A stretch of 64,000 bases of DNA from Nocardioides guangzhouensis (GTDB taxonomy: Bacteria; Actinomycetota; Actinomycetes; Propionibacteriales; Nocardioidaceae): assembly GCF_004519545.1 (NCBI RefSeq), contig NZ_SDKM01000006.1:104889-168888 (forward strand), in the 5' to 3' direction. The notes under the pieces were generated by a model. That model did no database searches. It was given only the letters and a program-made list of their open reading frames with translations, and was not told the DNA's origin. The position numbers were made by a program, and so were the translations under genes. This document shows positions 30,964 to 38,580 of the stretch, piece after piece. Numbering within the stretch: the stretch's first letter is position 1; every line of letters begins with the position of its first letter.

Positions 30964-31965
30964 TCAGAGCTTGCGCTGCATCTCGAACGCCCGCGCCATC
31001 ACCCGGTAGCCGAGCGCCTCGTTGATGCCGATCATGTGGTCGTTGCTGGCGGCGTTCCAGGTGTCGATCGTGGCCACCTGCGGCTGGGTCTCGGCCAGCC
31101 ACTGGAGCATGTCCACCTTGAGAAGGAGCCCCAGCCGGTGTCCGCGGTGGGCGCGCACCACGGAGGTGTCGTGCTGTCCGGCGATCTCGGGGCGCTCCGC
31201 CGACACCACGACCACGGTGTGCCCGGCCAGCTCCCCGGTCTCCCGGTGCCGGGCGAAGACCCGGTGCAGAAGGTAGCCCTGCGCCATCTGGGCGTGCTCG
31301 TAGGCCCGCACCCGCTCCGCCGAGAACACCTCGTCCTCGATGTCGAGGTCGTCGATCGGGGCGTCGTTGATCGCGGCCGCCATGCCCGCGATCGCGGCGA
31401 GCTCCTCCGCGGGGCTGGCACCGAGGCGGCGCACGATCTCGTAGTCCGCCGCGTGCGGCTCGGCCTCGCGCCGCAGCGCCGCCAGCGTCTCCGCGTCCAC
31501 CTCGCCGGGCAGCTGCCGCCGGGCGACGTCCGTCGCTGCGACCTCGAACCCGTGCCGCGCGGCGAAGGGACGGGACGCCGGCACGTCGTACGCCTCGACC
31601 AGGACGGTGGTCTTGCCGTCCTCGCGGGCCCGTTCGACCATGCGCTCGAGGAGGACGCTGCCGTGGCCGCGCCGGCGGCAGGTGGGACGGACCCGTACCT
31701 CGGCCAGCGCCACGTGGTGGTTGTCCCACCGGATCACGGCGTACTCCGCGACGCCCACGACGGTCCCGTCGACCTCGCCCAGCCAGGCAGTGAACGGGTC
31801 GTCCTCCCAGCCGTGCCGGAGGCCGCCCCGGGACTGCGCGATCGTGGTCGGGTGCTCCCACGGCGTGTCCGCGGCGCGGACCTCGTTGGTCACCTCGACG
31901 TACGCCCGCACCGCGTCGACGTCGTCGGGATCGACGCGGCGCAGGGTCAGGGTGGCGGTCTGCAT
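30964..31965 (-). CDS. Tandem-domain GNAT acetyltransferase
   Basis: 333 residues from ATG 31965. Two GNAT folds: the first with ALAEVRVRPTCRRRGHGSVL (acetyl-CoA loop, about residue 85), the second with HDTSVVRAHRGHRLGLLLKVDM and IDTWNAASNDHMIGINEALGY near the C terminus. The two-domain form resembles mycothiol synthase and related proteins, but no specific substrate can be claimed. It is divergent from the acyltransferase gene and lies 38 bp upstream of the 144-residue protein. Confidence 0.82.
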   Translation of the reverse strand: MQTATLTLRRVDPDDVDAVRAYVEVTNEVRAADTPWEHPTTIAQSRGGLRHGWEDDPFTAWLGEVDGTVVGVAEYAVIRWDNHHVALAEVRVRPTCRRRGHGSVLLERMVERAREDGKTTVLVEAYDVPASRPFAARHGFEVAATDVARRQLPGEVDAETLAALRREAEPHAADYEIVRRLGASPAEELAAIAGMAAAINDAPIDDLDIEDEVFSAERVRAYEHAQMAQGYLLHRVFARHRETGELAGHTVVVVSAERPEIAGQHDTSVVRAHRGHRLGLLLKVDMLQWLAETQPQVATIDTWNAASNDHMIGINEALGYRVMARAFEMQRKL

Positions 31966-32093
31966 GCCTCCAGCGTGCCGCTCCGCGGTGGGCCGGCGCA
32001 CCCGGTTTTCGTTCTGCGTCGTGGGACCCCGTTGGAGCCGGTTGGGACCTTCGACCCGGGCGGCGCGCCGAGCGACCTAGCCAGACTGGGAGC

Positions 32094-33458
32094 ATGCGGA
32101 GCCAGACCCGGATCTGCGACCTCGTCGCGACCACGCCGGCCGACCGCAACCGGGCGGTCGACCTGGTCCGCGCGAGCGCGGTGCTGGCCGTGGTCGCCGG
32201 GCACTGGCTGATGGCGGTCCTCTGGCTCGACGAGGACGGCGGGGTACGGCGCAGCAGCCTGCTCGGCCTGGCGACGTGGACCCACCCGCTGACCTGGCTG
32301 TTCCAGGTGATGCCGTTGGTCTTCGTGGTCGGAGGCTTCGCCAACGCGTTGTCGTGGCGGCACGCCGTGGCCGCCGGGACGCCGTACGCCGCGTGGCTGC
32401 GACACCGGCTGCAGCGCCTGGTCGGCCCACTGGTGCCGCTGCTGGTGCTGTGGCTGCTGCTGCCGGGGCTGCTGCGCCTCGGCACCTCGGCGCGGGCGCT
32501 CCGGATCGCCGACCGGGCGTCCCTGGTGCCGCTCTGGTTCATCGCGACGTACGTCGTCGTGGTGGCGCTGGTGCCCGCGACGCTGGCGCTCTGGGACCGG
32601 ATCGGGCTGTGGTCGGTGCTCGCGGGTGCCGCCGTCGTGGTGGCCGTCGATGTCGCGAGCCTGGCCGCCGGCCTGCCGCTGGTCGCCGCGGTGAACGCGC
32701 TGGTGGTGTGGGCGACGCTGCACCAGCTCGGGTACGCGTGGCTGGACGGCCGGGTCGCGGGCGTGCCCCGGAGGCTGCTGCTGACGGCTGCAGGACTCGC
32801 GGTGCTCGTGGTGCTGACCCACCTCGGGCCGTACGCCACGTCGATGGTCGGCGTCCGCGGCCCCGAGATCGGCAACACCGCGCCGCCGCGGACCACGCTG
32901 GTCGGGCTCGGCGTGGCCCAGGCGGGGGTGGCGATGCTGCTCGAGCCGCTGCTGGGCCGGGTCGCGCGGGTGCGGCCGGTGTGGGCGGCGACGGTGGCGG
33001 TGAACGCCCGGATCATGACGCTCTACCTGTGGCACCTGACCGCGGTCGGTCTGGTGGCGCTGGGCGTGCCGGGGACCCCGCTCGCGGCGCTGCTGGAGGT
33101 CCCCTACGGCACCGCCGGCTGGTGGTGGTCGAGGTTCTGGTGGTTCGCGTTGGTGGGCACGGTCACTGCCGGCCTGGTGCTGGCGCTCGGCCGGTTCGAG
33201 CACCCGGCTGGCCCACCCGGCGCCGCACCCCCGGTCGTCGTCCCGCTGCTCGGGGTGACCGCGACCTGCGTCGGGCTGGCCCTGCTCGCCTGGCGGGGCG
33301 TGGTGTGGCCGGACGGATCCGTGCACCGCGAGGTCGTGGTCGGACTGCTGGTGCTGCTCCCGCTGCTCGGGCTGGTCACGTGGTCGCCCCGGGGTCGGCT
33401 CAGGGGCAGGTCAGGGGCGCTCCCCGATGCCGGGGAGGCGCTCGGCTCGGCAGGCTGA
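32094..33458 (+). CDS. Membrane acyltransferase (acyltransferase-3 family)
   Basis: 454 residues with about ten hydrophobic segments. The N-terminal NRAVDLVRASAVLAVVAGHW carries the family's Arg and His (R/D-x(n)-H in helix 1), and a later YLWHLTAVGLVALG is also typical. These enzymes acylate exopolysaccharides, lipids or antibiotics at the membrane. CAGACT 6 nt before the ATG is a possible leaderless -10. An ABC exporter pair starts 5 bp downstream, so the three genes may form one unit. Confidence 0.85.
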   Translation: MRSQTRICDLVATTPADRNRAVDLVRASAVLAVVAGHWLMAVLWLDEDGGVRRSSLLGLATWTHPLTWLFQVMPLVFVVGGFANALSWRHAVAAGTPYAAWLRHRLQRLVGPLVPLLVLWLLLPGLLRLGTSARALRIADRASLVPLWFIATYVVVVALVPATLALWDRIGLWSVLAGAAVVVAVDVASLAAGLPLVAAVNALVVWATLHQLGYAWLDGRVAGVPRRLLLTAAGLAVLVVLTHLGPYATSMVGVRGPEIGNTAPPRTTLVGLGVAQAGVAMLLEPLLGRVARVRPVWAATVAVNARIMTLYLWHLTAVGLVALGVPGTPLAALLEVPYGTAGWWWSRFWWFALVGTVTAGLVLALGRFEHPAGPPGAAPPVVVPLLGVTATCVGLALLAWRGVVWPDGSVHREVVVGLLVLLPLLGLVTWSPRGRLRGRSGALPDAGEALGSAG

Positions 33459-33463
33459 CGGGC

Positions 33464-34408
33464 ATGATCACAGCCCATGCCCTGACCAAGCGGTTCGGCA
33501 CCACGACGGCCGTGGACGGCGTCGACTTCACCGTCGAGCCCGGGCGGGTCACCGGCTTCCTCGGACCGAACGGTGCCGGCAAGTCGACGACCATGCGCAT
33601 GATCCTCGGGCTCGACCGGCCGACCAGCGGCTCGGTGACCGTCAACGGCCACCGGTACGCCGCGTCCCCGGCGCCGCTGCGCGAGGTCGGCGCGCTGCTC
33701 GAGGCGCACGCGATCCACCCCGGCCGCTCGGCCCGCGACCACCTGCGGTGGATGGCGGCCAGCAACGGCATCCCGACCACCCGGGTCGGCGAGGTCCTCG
33801 ACCTGGTCGGCCTCGACGGCGTCGCCGGCCGGCGGGCCGGGAGGTTCTCGCTCGGCATGGGCCAGCGGCTCGGCATCGCGGCCGCCCTGCTCGGTGACCC
33901 GCCGGTGGTGATCCTCGACGAGCCGGTCAACGGCCTGGACCCGGAGGGGATCCGCTGGGTCCGCTCGCTGGCCCGCAAGCTCGCCGACGAGGGCCGCACC
34001 GTCTTCATCTCCAGCCACCTCATGTCCGAGATGGCGCTGATGGCCGACCACCTGATCGTGGTGGGCCGCGGCCGGGTGCTGGCCGACTCCTCCATGGAGG
34101 AGTTCATCGCCGGGCACGCCACGTCGTTCGTCCGGGTGAGGGCGCCGCGCCAGTCGGAGGTCGCCTCCCTGCTCGCGGGCCGCGGGCTCGACGTCACCGC
34201 CGTGGCCACCACCTCCGGTGAGGAGCTGCACGTGACCGGCGCCGGCGCCGACGCCGCCGGCGTCGGCGACCTGGTCGGTGCGCACGGACTGGTGCTGCAC
34301 GAGCTGACCCTGGTCCGGTCCTCGCTGGAAGACGCCTTCATGACCCTGACCGCCGACAGCGTGGAGTACCACGCGCACCTCGATGCTCCCGAAGGAGTTC
34401 CGGCATGA
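33464..34408 (+). CDS. ABC transporter ATP-binding protein
   Basis: 314 residues. Walker A FLGPNGAGKSTTMRMI (about residue 38), signature FSLGMGQRLGIAAALLGDP, Walker B VVILDEPVNGLDPEG, and H-loop ISSHLMSE. The signature LGMGQ replaces LSGGQ, as in bacitracin/antibiotic-exporter (BcrA/NatA-like) ATPases. A C-terminal domain of about 90 residues follows. The stop overlaps the permease start (ATGA). It probably works with the permease to export a drug, lipid or peptide. Confidence 0.93.
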   Translation: MITAHALTKRFGTTTAVDGVDFTVEPGRVTGFLGPNGAGKSTTMRMILGLDRPTSGSVTVNGHRYAASPAPLREVGALLEAHAIHPGRSARDHLRWMAASNGIPTTRVGEVLDLVGLDGVAGRRAGRFSLGMGQRLGIAAALLGDPPVVILDEPVNGLDPEGIRWVRSLARKLADEGRTVFISSHLMSEMALMADHLIVVGRGRVLADSSMEEFIAGHATSFVRVRAPRQSEVASLLAGRGLDVTAVATTSGEELHVTGAGADAAGVGDLVGAHGLVLHELTLVRSSLEDAFMTLTADSVEYHAHLDAPEGVPA

Positions 34409-35223
34409 GCACCGCTCTCGCCCCCGACACCACCTCCCGTACGACCGCGCCGGACCGGACCCCCGGGTTCGGCGCGGTCCTCCGGGCCGAGTGGCTCAAG
34501 CTGGCCAGCGTCCGGTCGACCTGGTGGACCGTCGCCGCGATGGTCGTGCTCGGCGCCGGCCTCACCGTCCTCATGTGCTGGGGCAACGCCGACTGGCTGG
34601 CCTCCGACGACGCCGACGAGTCGCCCGGCTCGTTCATCACGTGGGGGATGATGATCGCGCAGGTCACCGCGATCGTCCTGGGCGCGCTGGTGGTCACCAC
34701 GGAGTACGGCACCGGCATGATCCGTACGTCGCTCGCGGCGGTGCCGAAGCGCGGCCGGGTGCTGGCGGCCAAGGCGGTCACGCTGGCGGGGCTGCTGTTC
34801 GTGACCGGCACCGCCACCGCGCTGCTCGGCTACTGGGGCGGCAACCACTTCCTCGACCGCGAGGGCATCGGCCTGCCGCTCGAGGGCGACGTGCTGCGCG
34901 CGATGTACGGCTCCGGGCTCTACATGGCCGGGCTCGGCCTCCTGGCGCTGGGCGCCGGGTTCCTGCTCCGCCACACCGCCGCGGTGATCTCGATCGTGAT
35001 CGCGCTGGTGTTCGTGGTCGGCACCATGGTGATCCTGGTGCCCGGCGACCTCGGCCTCTGGCTGGAGCGGCTGATGCCCGGCAACGCCGGCGGCGTACTG
35101 GCCGCGCCGGTGCCGTTCAACCCCGACCTGCTCGGTGCCTGGCCGTCGTTCGCCGTGTTCGCCTCCGAGGTCGCGGCGGTGCTGCTCGCCGCCTGGTGGG
35201 TGCTGCGCCGCCGGGACGCCTGA
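34405..35223 (+). CDS. ABC transporter permease (ABC-2 type)
   Basis: 272 residues, about six membrane helices after a cytoplasmic N terminus (AVLRAEWLKLASVRSTWWTV). The segment VVTTEYGTGMIRTSLAAVPKRGRVLAAK is the cytoplasmic element typical of ABC-2/NatB-type permeases. It overlaps the ATPase gene by 4 bp and ends 35 bp from the convergent whiB7-like gene. Confidence 0.9.
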   Translation: MSTALAPDTTSRTTAPDRTPGFGAVLRAEWLKLASVRSTWWTVAAMVVLGAGLTVLMCWGNADWLASDDADESPGSFITWGMMIAQVTAIVLGALVVTTEYGTGMIRTSLAAVPKRGRVLAAKAVTLAGLLFVTGTATALLGYWGGNHFLDREGIGLPLEGDVLRAMYGSGLYMAGLGLLALGAGFLLRHTAAVISIVIALVFVVGTMVILVPGDLGLWLERLMPGNAGGVLAAPVPFNPDLLGAWPSFAVFASEVAAVLLAAWWVLRRRDA

Positions 35224-35258
35224 CCAACCCGCTCGCAGCGCCTCGCCGAGTCGCCCGT

Positions 35259-35504
35259 TCAGGCGGCGCCGGGCTGCCGCTCGTCCTTCCGGGGACGGCC
35301 CCGGCCCCGCTTGAACGGGACCACCTCGCCGGCCATCAGGATCTGGCCGCCCCACACGCCGTACGCCTCGCCGCGCTCCAGGGCGCCGGCGAGGCAGGCC
35401 TCGCGCAACGGGCACCCGGCGCACAGGCGCTGCGCCTCGGTGAGGGCGCGCGAGTGCTCGGCAAAGAACAGCTCCGGACGGGTCTGGCATGGCAGGACGG
35501 ACAA
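35259..35504 (-). CDS. whiB7: WhiB7-type iron-sulfur transcription factor
   Basis: 81 residues from TTG 35504, with GGGGAG 5 nt upstream. Four cluster Cys (VLPC, then CAGCPLREAC), the GVWGG turn and an AT-hook tail KRGRGRPRKDE; the AT-hook is the mark of WhiB7, which with the principal sigma factor activates intrinsic antibiotic-resistance genes. Start MSVLPC and PELFFA match the mycobacterial protein. The neighbouring ABC exporter and acyltransferase are plausible but unproven targets. The leader is described separately. Confidence 0.88.
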   Translation of the reverse strand: MSVLPCQTRPELFFAEHSRALTEAQRLCAGCPLREACLAGALERGEAYGVWGGQILMAGEVVPFKRGRGRPRKDERQPGAA

Positions 35505-35576
35505 CGTTGCTCCCCTCGTTGTCCCTCAGCGTGGCCGTCTGAGGTAGTCCCGGGCATCAGGAAGATGCCTTAGATA
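35505..35576 (-). promoter_or_regulatory. whiB7 leader: -10, hairpin and overlapping upstream ORF
   Basis: On the minus strand a candidate -10 TATCTA (35571-35576) precedes a leader of about 60 nt. The first part is an inverted repeat GGCATC/GATGCC (35553-35569, 5-nt loop). An ATG at 35557 opens a frame that crosses the whiB7 TTG out of frame and stays open to 35336. Mycobacterial whiB7 is known to be controlled by a uORF/attenuator leader, so this layout may act similarly. Confidence 0.4.
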
Positions 35577-35671
35577 CCCCTGAAGGGCTGTCCGAAATGG
35601 CAGGATCGCGGCCGTTCCTGTCCGGATCGGGCGCGTGGCATGGGTCATACCGGGACGGCCGGGCGCGCTGC

Positions 35672-35684
35672 TAGGTTCCGCCCC
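35672..35684 (+). promoter_or_regulatory. Leaderless-type -10 for the first CitE-like gene
   Basis: TAGGTT (35672-35677) is 7 nt before ATG 35685, with no SD. Confidence 0.5.
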
Positions 35685-36767
35685 ATGACCGGCTCCCCAC
35701 GCAGCGCCAAGGACTTCTTCGCCCCCCTCGCGGTGGGCGCCCCCGCTCCCCTCCGGGAGATCCCGGCCCGGCCGTCGCGGGCCATCCACTTCTTCGACCC
35801 CAGCAACCCGAAGATGGCGGCCAAGGTGCCCGACATGGTCGGCACCGTCGACGTGCTGCTCGGCAACCTCGAGGACGCCGTCAAGGCCGACAACAAGGAG
35901 GCCGCGCGCGAGGGCCTGGTGACGATCGCCCGGGAGACCAGCTTCGGGCCCACGCAGCTGTGGACCCGGATCAACGCCCTGGACTCGCCCTGGGTGCTCG
36001 ACGACCTGACCACGCTGGTGCCGGCGATCGGCGACAAGCTCGACGTGGTCATGGTCCCGAAGGTGCAGGGCGCCGAGGACATCCACTACGTCGACCGGCT
36101 GCTCGCCCAGCTCGAGGCGAAGGCCGGGCTCGACCGCCCGATCCTGGTGCACGCGATCCTCGAGACCGCCCGCGGGGTCGCGAACGTCGAGGAGATCTGC
36201 GGGGCCTCCCCGCGCATGCAGGGGCTCTCGCTCGGCCCGGCCGACCTCGCCGCGGACCGCCGGATGAAGACCACCCGGGTCGGCGGGGGCCACCCCGGCT
36301 ACCTGGTCCGGCGGGACCCGAACCCCGACCAGCCCGACGCCGTACGACCGACGTACCAGCAGGACCTGTGGCACTACACCATCGCGCGGATGGTCGACGC
36401 CTGCGCGATGCACGGGATCTACCCCTACTACGGCCCGTTCGGCGACATCGCCGACGTGGTGGCCTGCGAGGACCAGTTCCGCAACGCGTTCCTGCTCGGC
36501 TGCGTCGGGACGTGGAGCCTGCACCCGAAGCAGATCGCGATCGCGAACAAGGTGTTCAGCCCGTCGGTCGAGGACATCACCCACGCCCGCCGGGTGGTCG
36601 CCGCCATGGGCGACGGCACCGGCGCGGTGATGCTGGACGGGAAGATGGAGGACGACGCCTCGCTCAAGCAGTGCCTGGTGCTGGTCGAGCTCGCCGAGCA
36701 GCTCGCCGCGATAGACCCCGAGCTGAAGAAGCAGTACGACGCGATCGAGGTGCCCGCCGGTGAGTGA
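35685..36767 (+). CDS. CitE-like HpcH/HpaI-family C-C lyase (larger form)
   Basis: 360 residues from ATG 35685. TIM-barrel lyase of the malyl-CoA/citryl-CoA lyase family: [20 protein letters not shown] holds a metal-binding Asp, [11 protein letters not shown] the substrate-binding Arg, [12 protein letters not shown] and [16 protein letters not shown] the catalytic-metal Glu. The C-terminal part [17 protein letters not shown] is typical. Likely substrates are malyl-CoA, beta-methylmalyl-CoA or related thioesters. It overlaps or adjoins a second, shorter family member, so the two may act in one pathway or as a complex. Confidence 0.85.
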   Translation: MTGSPRSAKDFFAPLAVGAPAPLREIPARPSRAIHFFDPSNPKMAAKVPDMVGTVDVLLGNLEDAVKADNKEAAREGLVTIARETSFGPTQLWTRINALDSPWVLDDLTTLVPAIGDKLDVVMVPKVQGAEDIHYVDRLLAQLEAKAGLDRPILVHAILETARGVANVEEICGASPRMQGLSLGPADLAADRRMKTTRVGGGHPGYLVRRDPNPDQPDAVRPTYQQDLWHYTIARMVDACAMHGIYPYYGPFGDIADVVACEDQFRNAFLLGCVGTWSLHPKQIAIANKVFSPSVEDITHARRVVAAMGDGTGAVMLDGKMEDDASLKQCLVLVELAEQLAAIDPELKKQYDAIEVPAGE

Positions 36768-36817
36768 CCACCCCAGCCGGATGCTCGCTCCGCTCCGCTT
36801 CGCCCGGGGGCCCCACC

Positions 36818-37678
36818 ATGCATGATTTCCGCCCCCGCCGCTCCGTGCTCTACATGCCCTCGTCCAACGAGCGCGCGCTGGAGAAGGCGAAGACGATCCC
36901 CTGCGACGGCCTGATCCTCGACCTCGAGGACGCCGTCGCCCCCGATGCCAAGCCGGCCGCCCGCGACGCCGCCTGCGCGGCCGCCGCGTCCGGCGAGTAC
37001 GGCGCCCGCGAGGTCACCATCCGGGTCAACGGCATGGACACCCCGTGGCACGCCGACGACATCGTCGACGCCAGCGCCGCCGGGCCGGACGCCATCGTCG
37101 TACCGAAGGTCGGCTCGGCCGACGAGGTCCGCGCCCTGGTCGCCTCGATGGAGAAGGCGGGCGCCCCGGAGCGGACACGGCTGTGGGCGATGGTCGAGAC
37201 CCCGGAGGCGATGTTCAACGCTCGTGAGATCGCCGCTGCGTCCGATCGCCTGGCGGTGCTGGTGATGGGCACCAACGACCTGGTCAAGGAGCTCTACGCC
37301 GAGCACGTCCCCGGCCGCGCCCCTCTGCTGGCCTCGCTGTCGCTGGCGCTGCTCGCCGCCCGCGCCGCCGGCAAGGCGATCCTCGACGGCGTCTACAACG
37401 ACGTGAAGGACACCGACGGCTTCCTCGCCGAGTGCCGCCAGGGCCGCGAGATGGGCTTCGACGGGAAGACCCTGATCCACCCGGGCCAGGTCGACGGCGC
37501 GAACGAGGCGTTCGCGCCGTCCGAGCGGGCGGTCACCGACGCCCGTGGCATCCTCGAGGCCTGGGAGGCGCGCGACTCGGGCGTGGTCACCTACCAGGGC
37601 CGGATGATCGAGAACCTGCACGTCGAGTCGGCGCAGCGCACGCTCGCCGTCCACGACGCCATCCGCGCCCTCTCCTGA
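36818..37678 (+). CDS. CitE-like HpcH/HpaI-family C-C lyase (shorter form)
   Basis: 286 residues from ATG 36818; the in-frame GTG at 36764 overlaps the upstream stop (GTGA) but would add 18 residues that look non-conserved. Motifs: RRSVLYMPSSNERALEKAK, GLILDLEDAVAPDAK, VTIRVNGMDTPWH, IVVPKVGSADEV, LWAMVETPEAMFN, and GKTLIHPGQVDGANEAF. It is the canonical size for citryl/malyl-CoA lyases (beta subunit-like). With the larger paralogue it may cleave (methyl)malyl-CoA to glyoxylate and an acyl-CoA. Confidence 0.88.
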   Translation: MHDFRPRRSVLYMPSSNERALEKAKTIPCDGLILDLEDAVAPDAKPAARDAACAAAASGEYGAREVTIRVNGMDTPWHADDIVDASAAGPDAIVVPKVGSADEVRALVASMEKAGAPERTRLWAMVETPEAMFNAREIAAASDRLAVLVMGTNDLVKELYAEHVPGRAPLLASLSLALLAARAAGKAILDGVYNDVKDTDGFLAECRQGREMGFDGKTLIHPGQVDGANEAFAPSERAVTDARGILEAWEARDSGVVTYQGRMIENLHVESAQRTLAVHDAIRALS

Positions 37679-37687
37679 CGCGCGGGG

Positions 37688-37942
37688 TCAGGCGGGTTCG
37701 AGGCCGCGCAGGAACGCGATCACCTTGGCGCCCGGCATCTCGCAGGGCCTGAGCAGGTCCTCCTCCGCGGTGCGGTAGACGTTCGCGCTGACGACGTCGG
37801 TGCCGCCCAGCTCCTCGGCGTACAGGCTGATCGCGTGACCGTCGACGGCGCGCGTCCTGGTCACGCCGTACGTCCGCCCGTCGAAGGTGACCCGGCTCCA
37901 GCCGTCGGGGAGTCGGTCGAGCAGAGCGGCGAGGTCGGTCAC
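37688..37942 (-). CDS. Small hypothetical protein
   Basis: 84 residues from GTG 37942, 7 bp after the lipoprotein stop. The sequence LLDRLPDGWSRVTFDGRTYG and SLYAEELGGTDVVSANVYRT suggests a compact beta-rich fold; LRPCEMPGAKVIAFLRGLEP ends the protein. I have seen similar actinobacterial hypotheticals but know no function. It converges on the CitE-like gene with a 9-bp gap. Confidence 0.6.
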   Translation of the reverse strand: MTDLAALLDRLPDGWSRVTFDGRTYGVTRTRAVDGHAISLYAEELGGTDVVSANVYRTAEEDLLRPCEMPGAKVIAFLRGLEPA

Positions 37943-37949
37943 CACTCCA

Positions 37950-38504
37950 TCATGGCGCGGGCGCGGCCCCGACCCAGGCAAGCCCGTGCGTCTCGGTGTC
38001 CCCGCTGGACGAGGTCACCCGGACCCTGCCCCGCACGACGTCGATGTCCACCTCGAGGACACGGTCGTCACCGTCCGCCAGCGGGTCGGTGCGCCACGTC
38101 CGGTCGTCGCCGACCAGCCAGGCTGTGCCTCCCCACCCCATCGACCGGCCGCGTGCAGTGAGCCCGAGTCCGTACGTCACGGAGCGCTCGTCGGTGAAGA
38201 GCTCGTCGGCGAGGTCGCGCGGGTCGACCTCGACGACGTAGGTCCCGTCGTCACCGGTCCGTGCCGAGGCGTCGTACCCACCGTCGTCGAGGTAGTCGGC
38301 GTGGCGACGGCCATCGGGGCTACCCGGCTTCTCGAGGCGCACGGACACCCGGACCCCGCTGACCGGCTCGCCGTCGGCCAGCACGCGCCCGCGCACGAAG
38401 GCGTCGCTCCTCCGCTCGTCCCGGGACGGCGTCTCGCCGTTCGACGCCGTGCAGGCGGTCGCCCCGGCGACCAGGAGCGCCATTGCCAGCAACCGCCACC
38501 CCAT
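37950..38504 (-). CDS. Putative lipoprotein with a carboxypeptidase-regulatory-like domain
   Basis: 184 residues from ATG 38504 (GGAGG 6 nt upstream). Signal WRLLAMALLVAGATAC with a plausible lipobox Cys near residue 18, then a beta-rich region: AFVRGRVLADGEPVSGVRVSV is typical of carboxypeptidase-regulatory or transthyretin-like folds that decorate surface proteins. The SD and start codon are duplicated 15 bp upstream (ATG 38519, in frame, adds MGEVG), so two equal start sites exist. Function unknown. Confidence 0.6.
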   Translation of the reverse strand: MGWRLLAMALLVAGATACTASNGETPSRDERRSDAFVRGRVLADGEPVSGVRVSVRLEKPGSPDGRRHADYLDDGGYDASARTGDDGTYVVEVDPRDLADELFTDERSVTYGLGLTARGRSMGWGGTAWLVGDDRTWRTDPLADGDDRVLEVDIDVVRGRVRVTSSSGDTETHGLAWVGAAPAP

Positions 38505-38531
38505 GCCGACCTCCCCCATGCCGACCTCCCC
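38502..38531 (-). repeat. 15-bp tandem duplication of SD plus start codon
   Basis: The unit CATGCCGACCTCCCC (plus strand) occurs at 38502-38516 and 38517-38531. On the coding strand each copy reads GGGGAGGTCGGCATG, a full SD with 6-nt spacing and an ATG. Confidence 0.9.
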
Positions 38532-38580
38532 CGTGCCTCCCGCCACCCGCGGCGGGACCAGGAGCCGAGCATGGCACGGG

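Noticed and set aside
22422..35223. A biosynthetic gene cluster led by the LAL regulator
   Set aside because: The following genes are on mixed strands, separated by strong terminators, and lack core biosynthetic enzymes.
36764..36817. GTG 36764 as start of the second CitE-like lyase
   Set aside because: It overlaps the upstream stop nicely, but the extra 18 residues look like translated intergenic DNA and the family begins at RRSVLYMP; kept as an alternative only.
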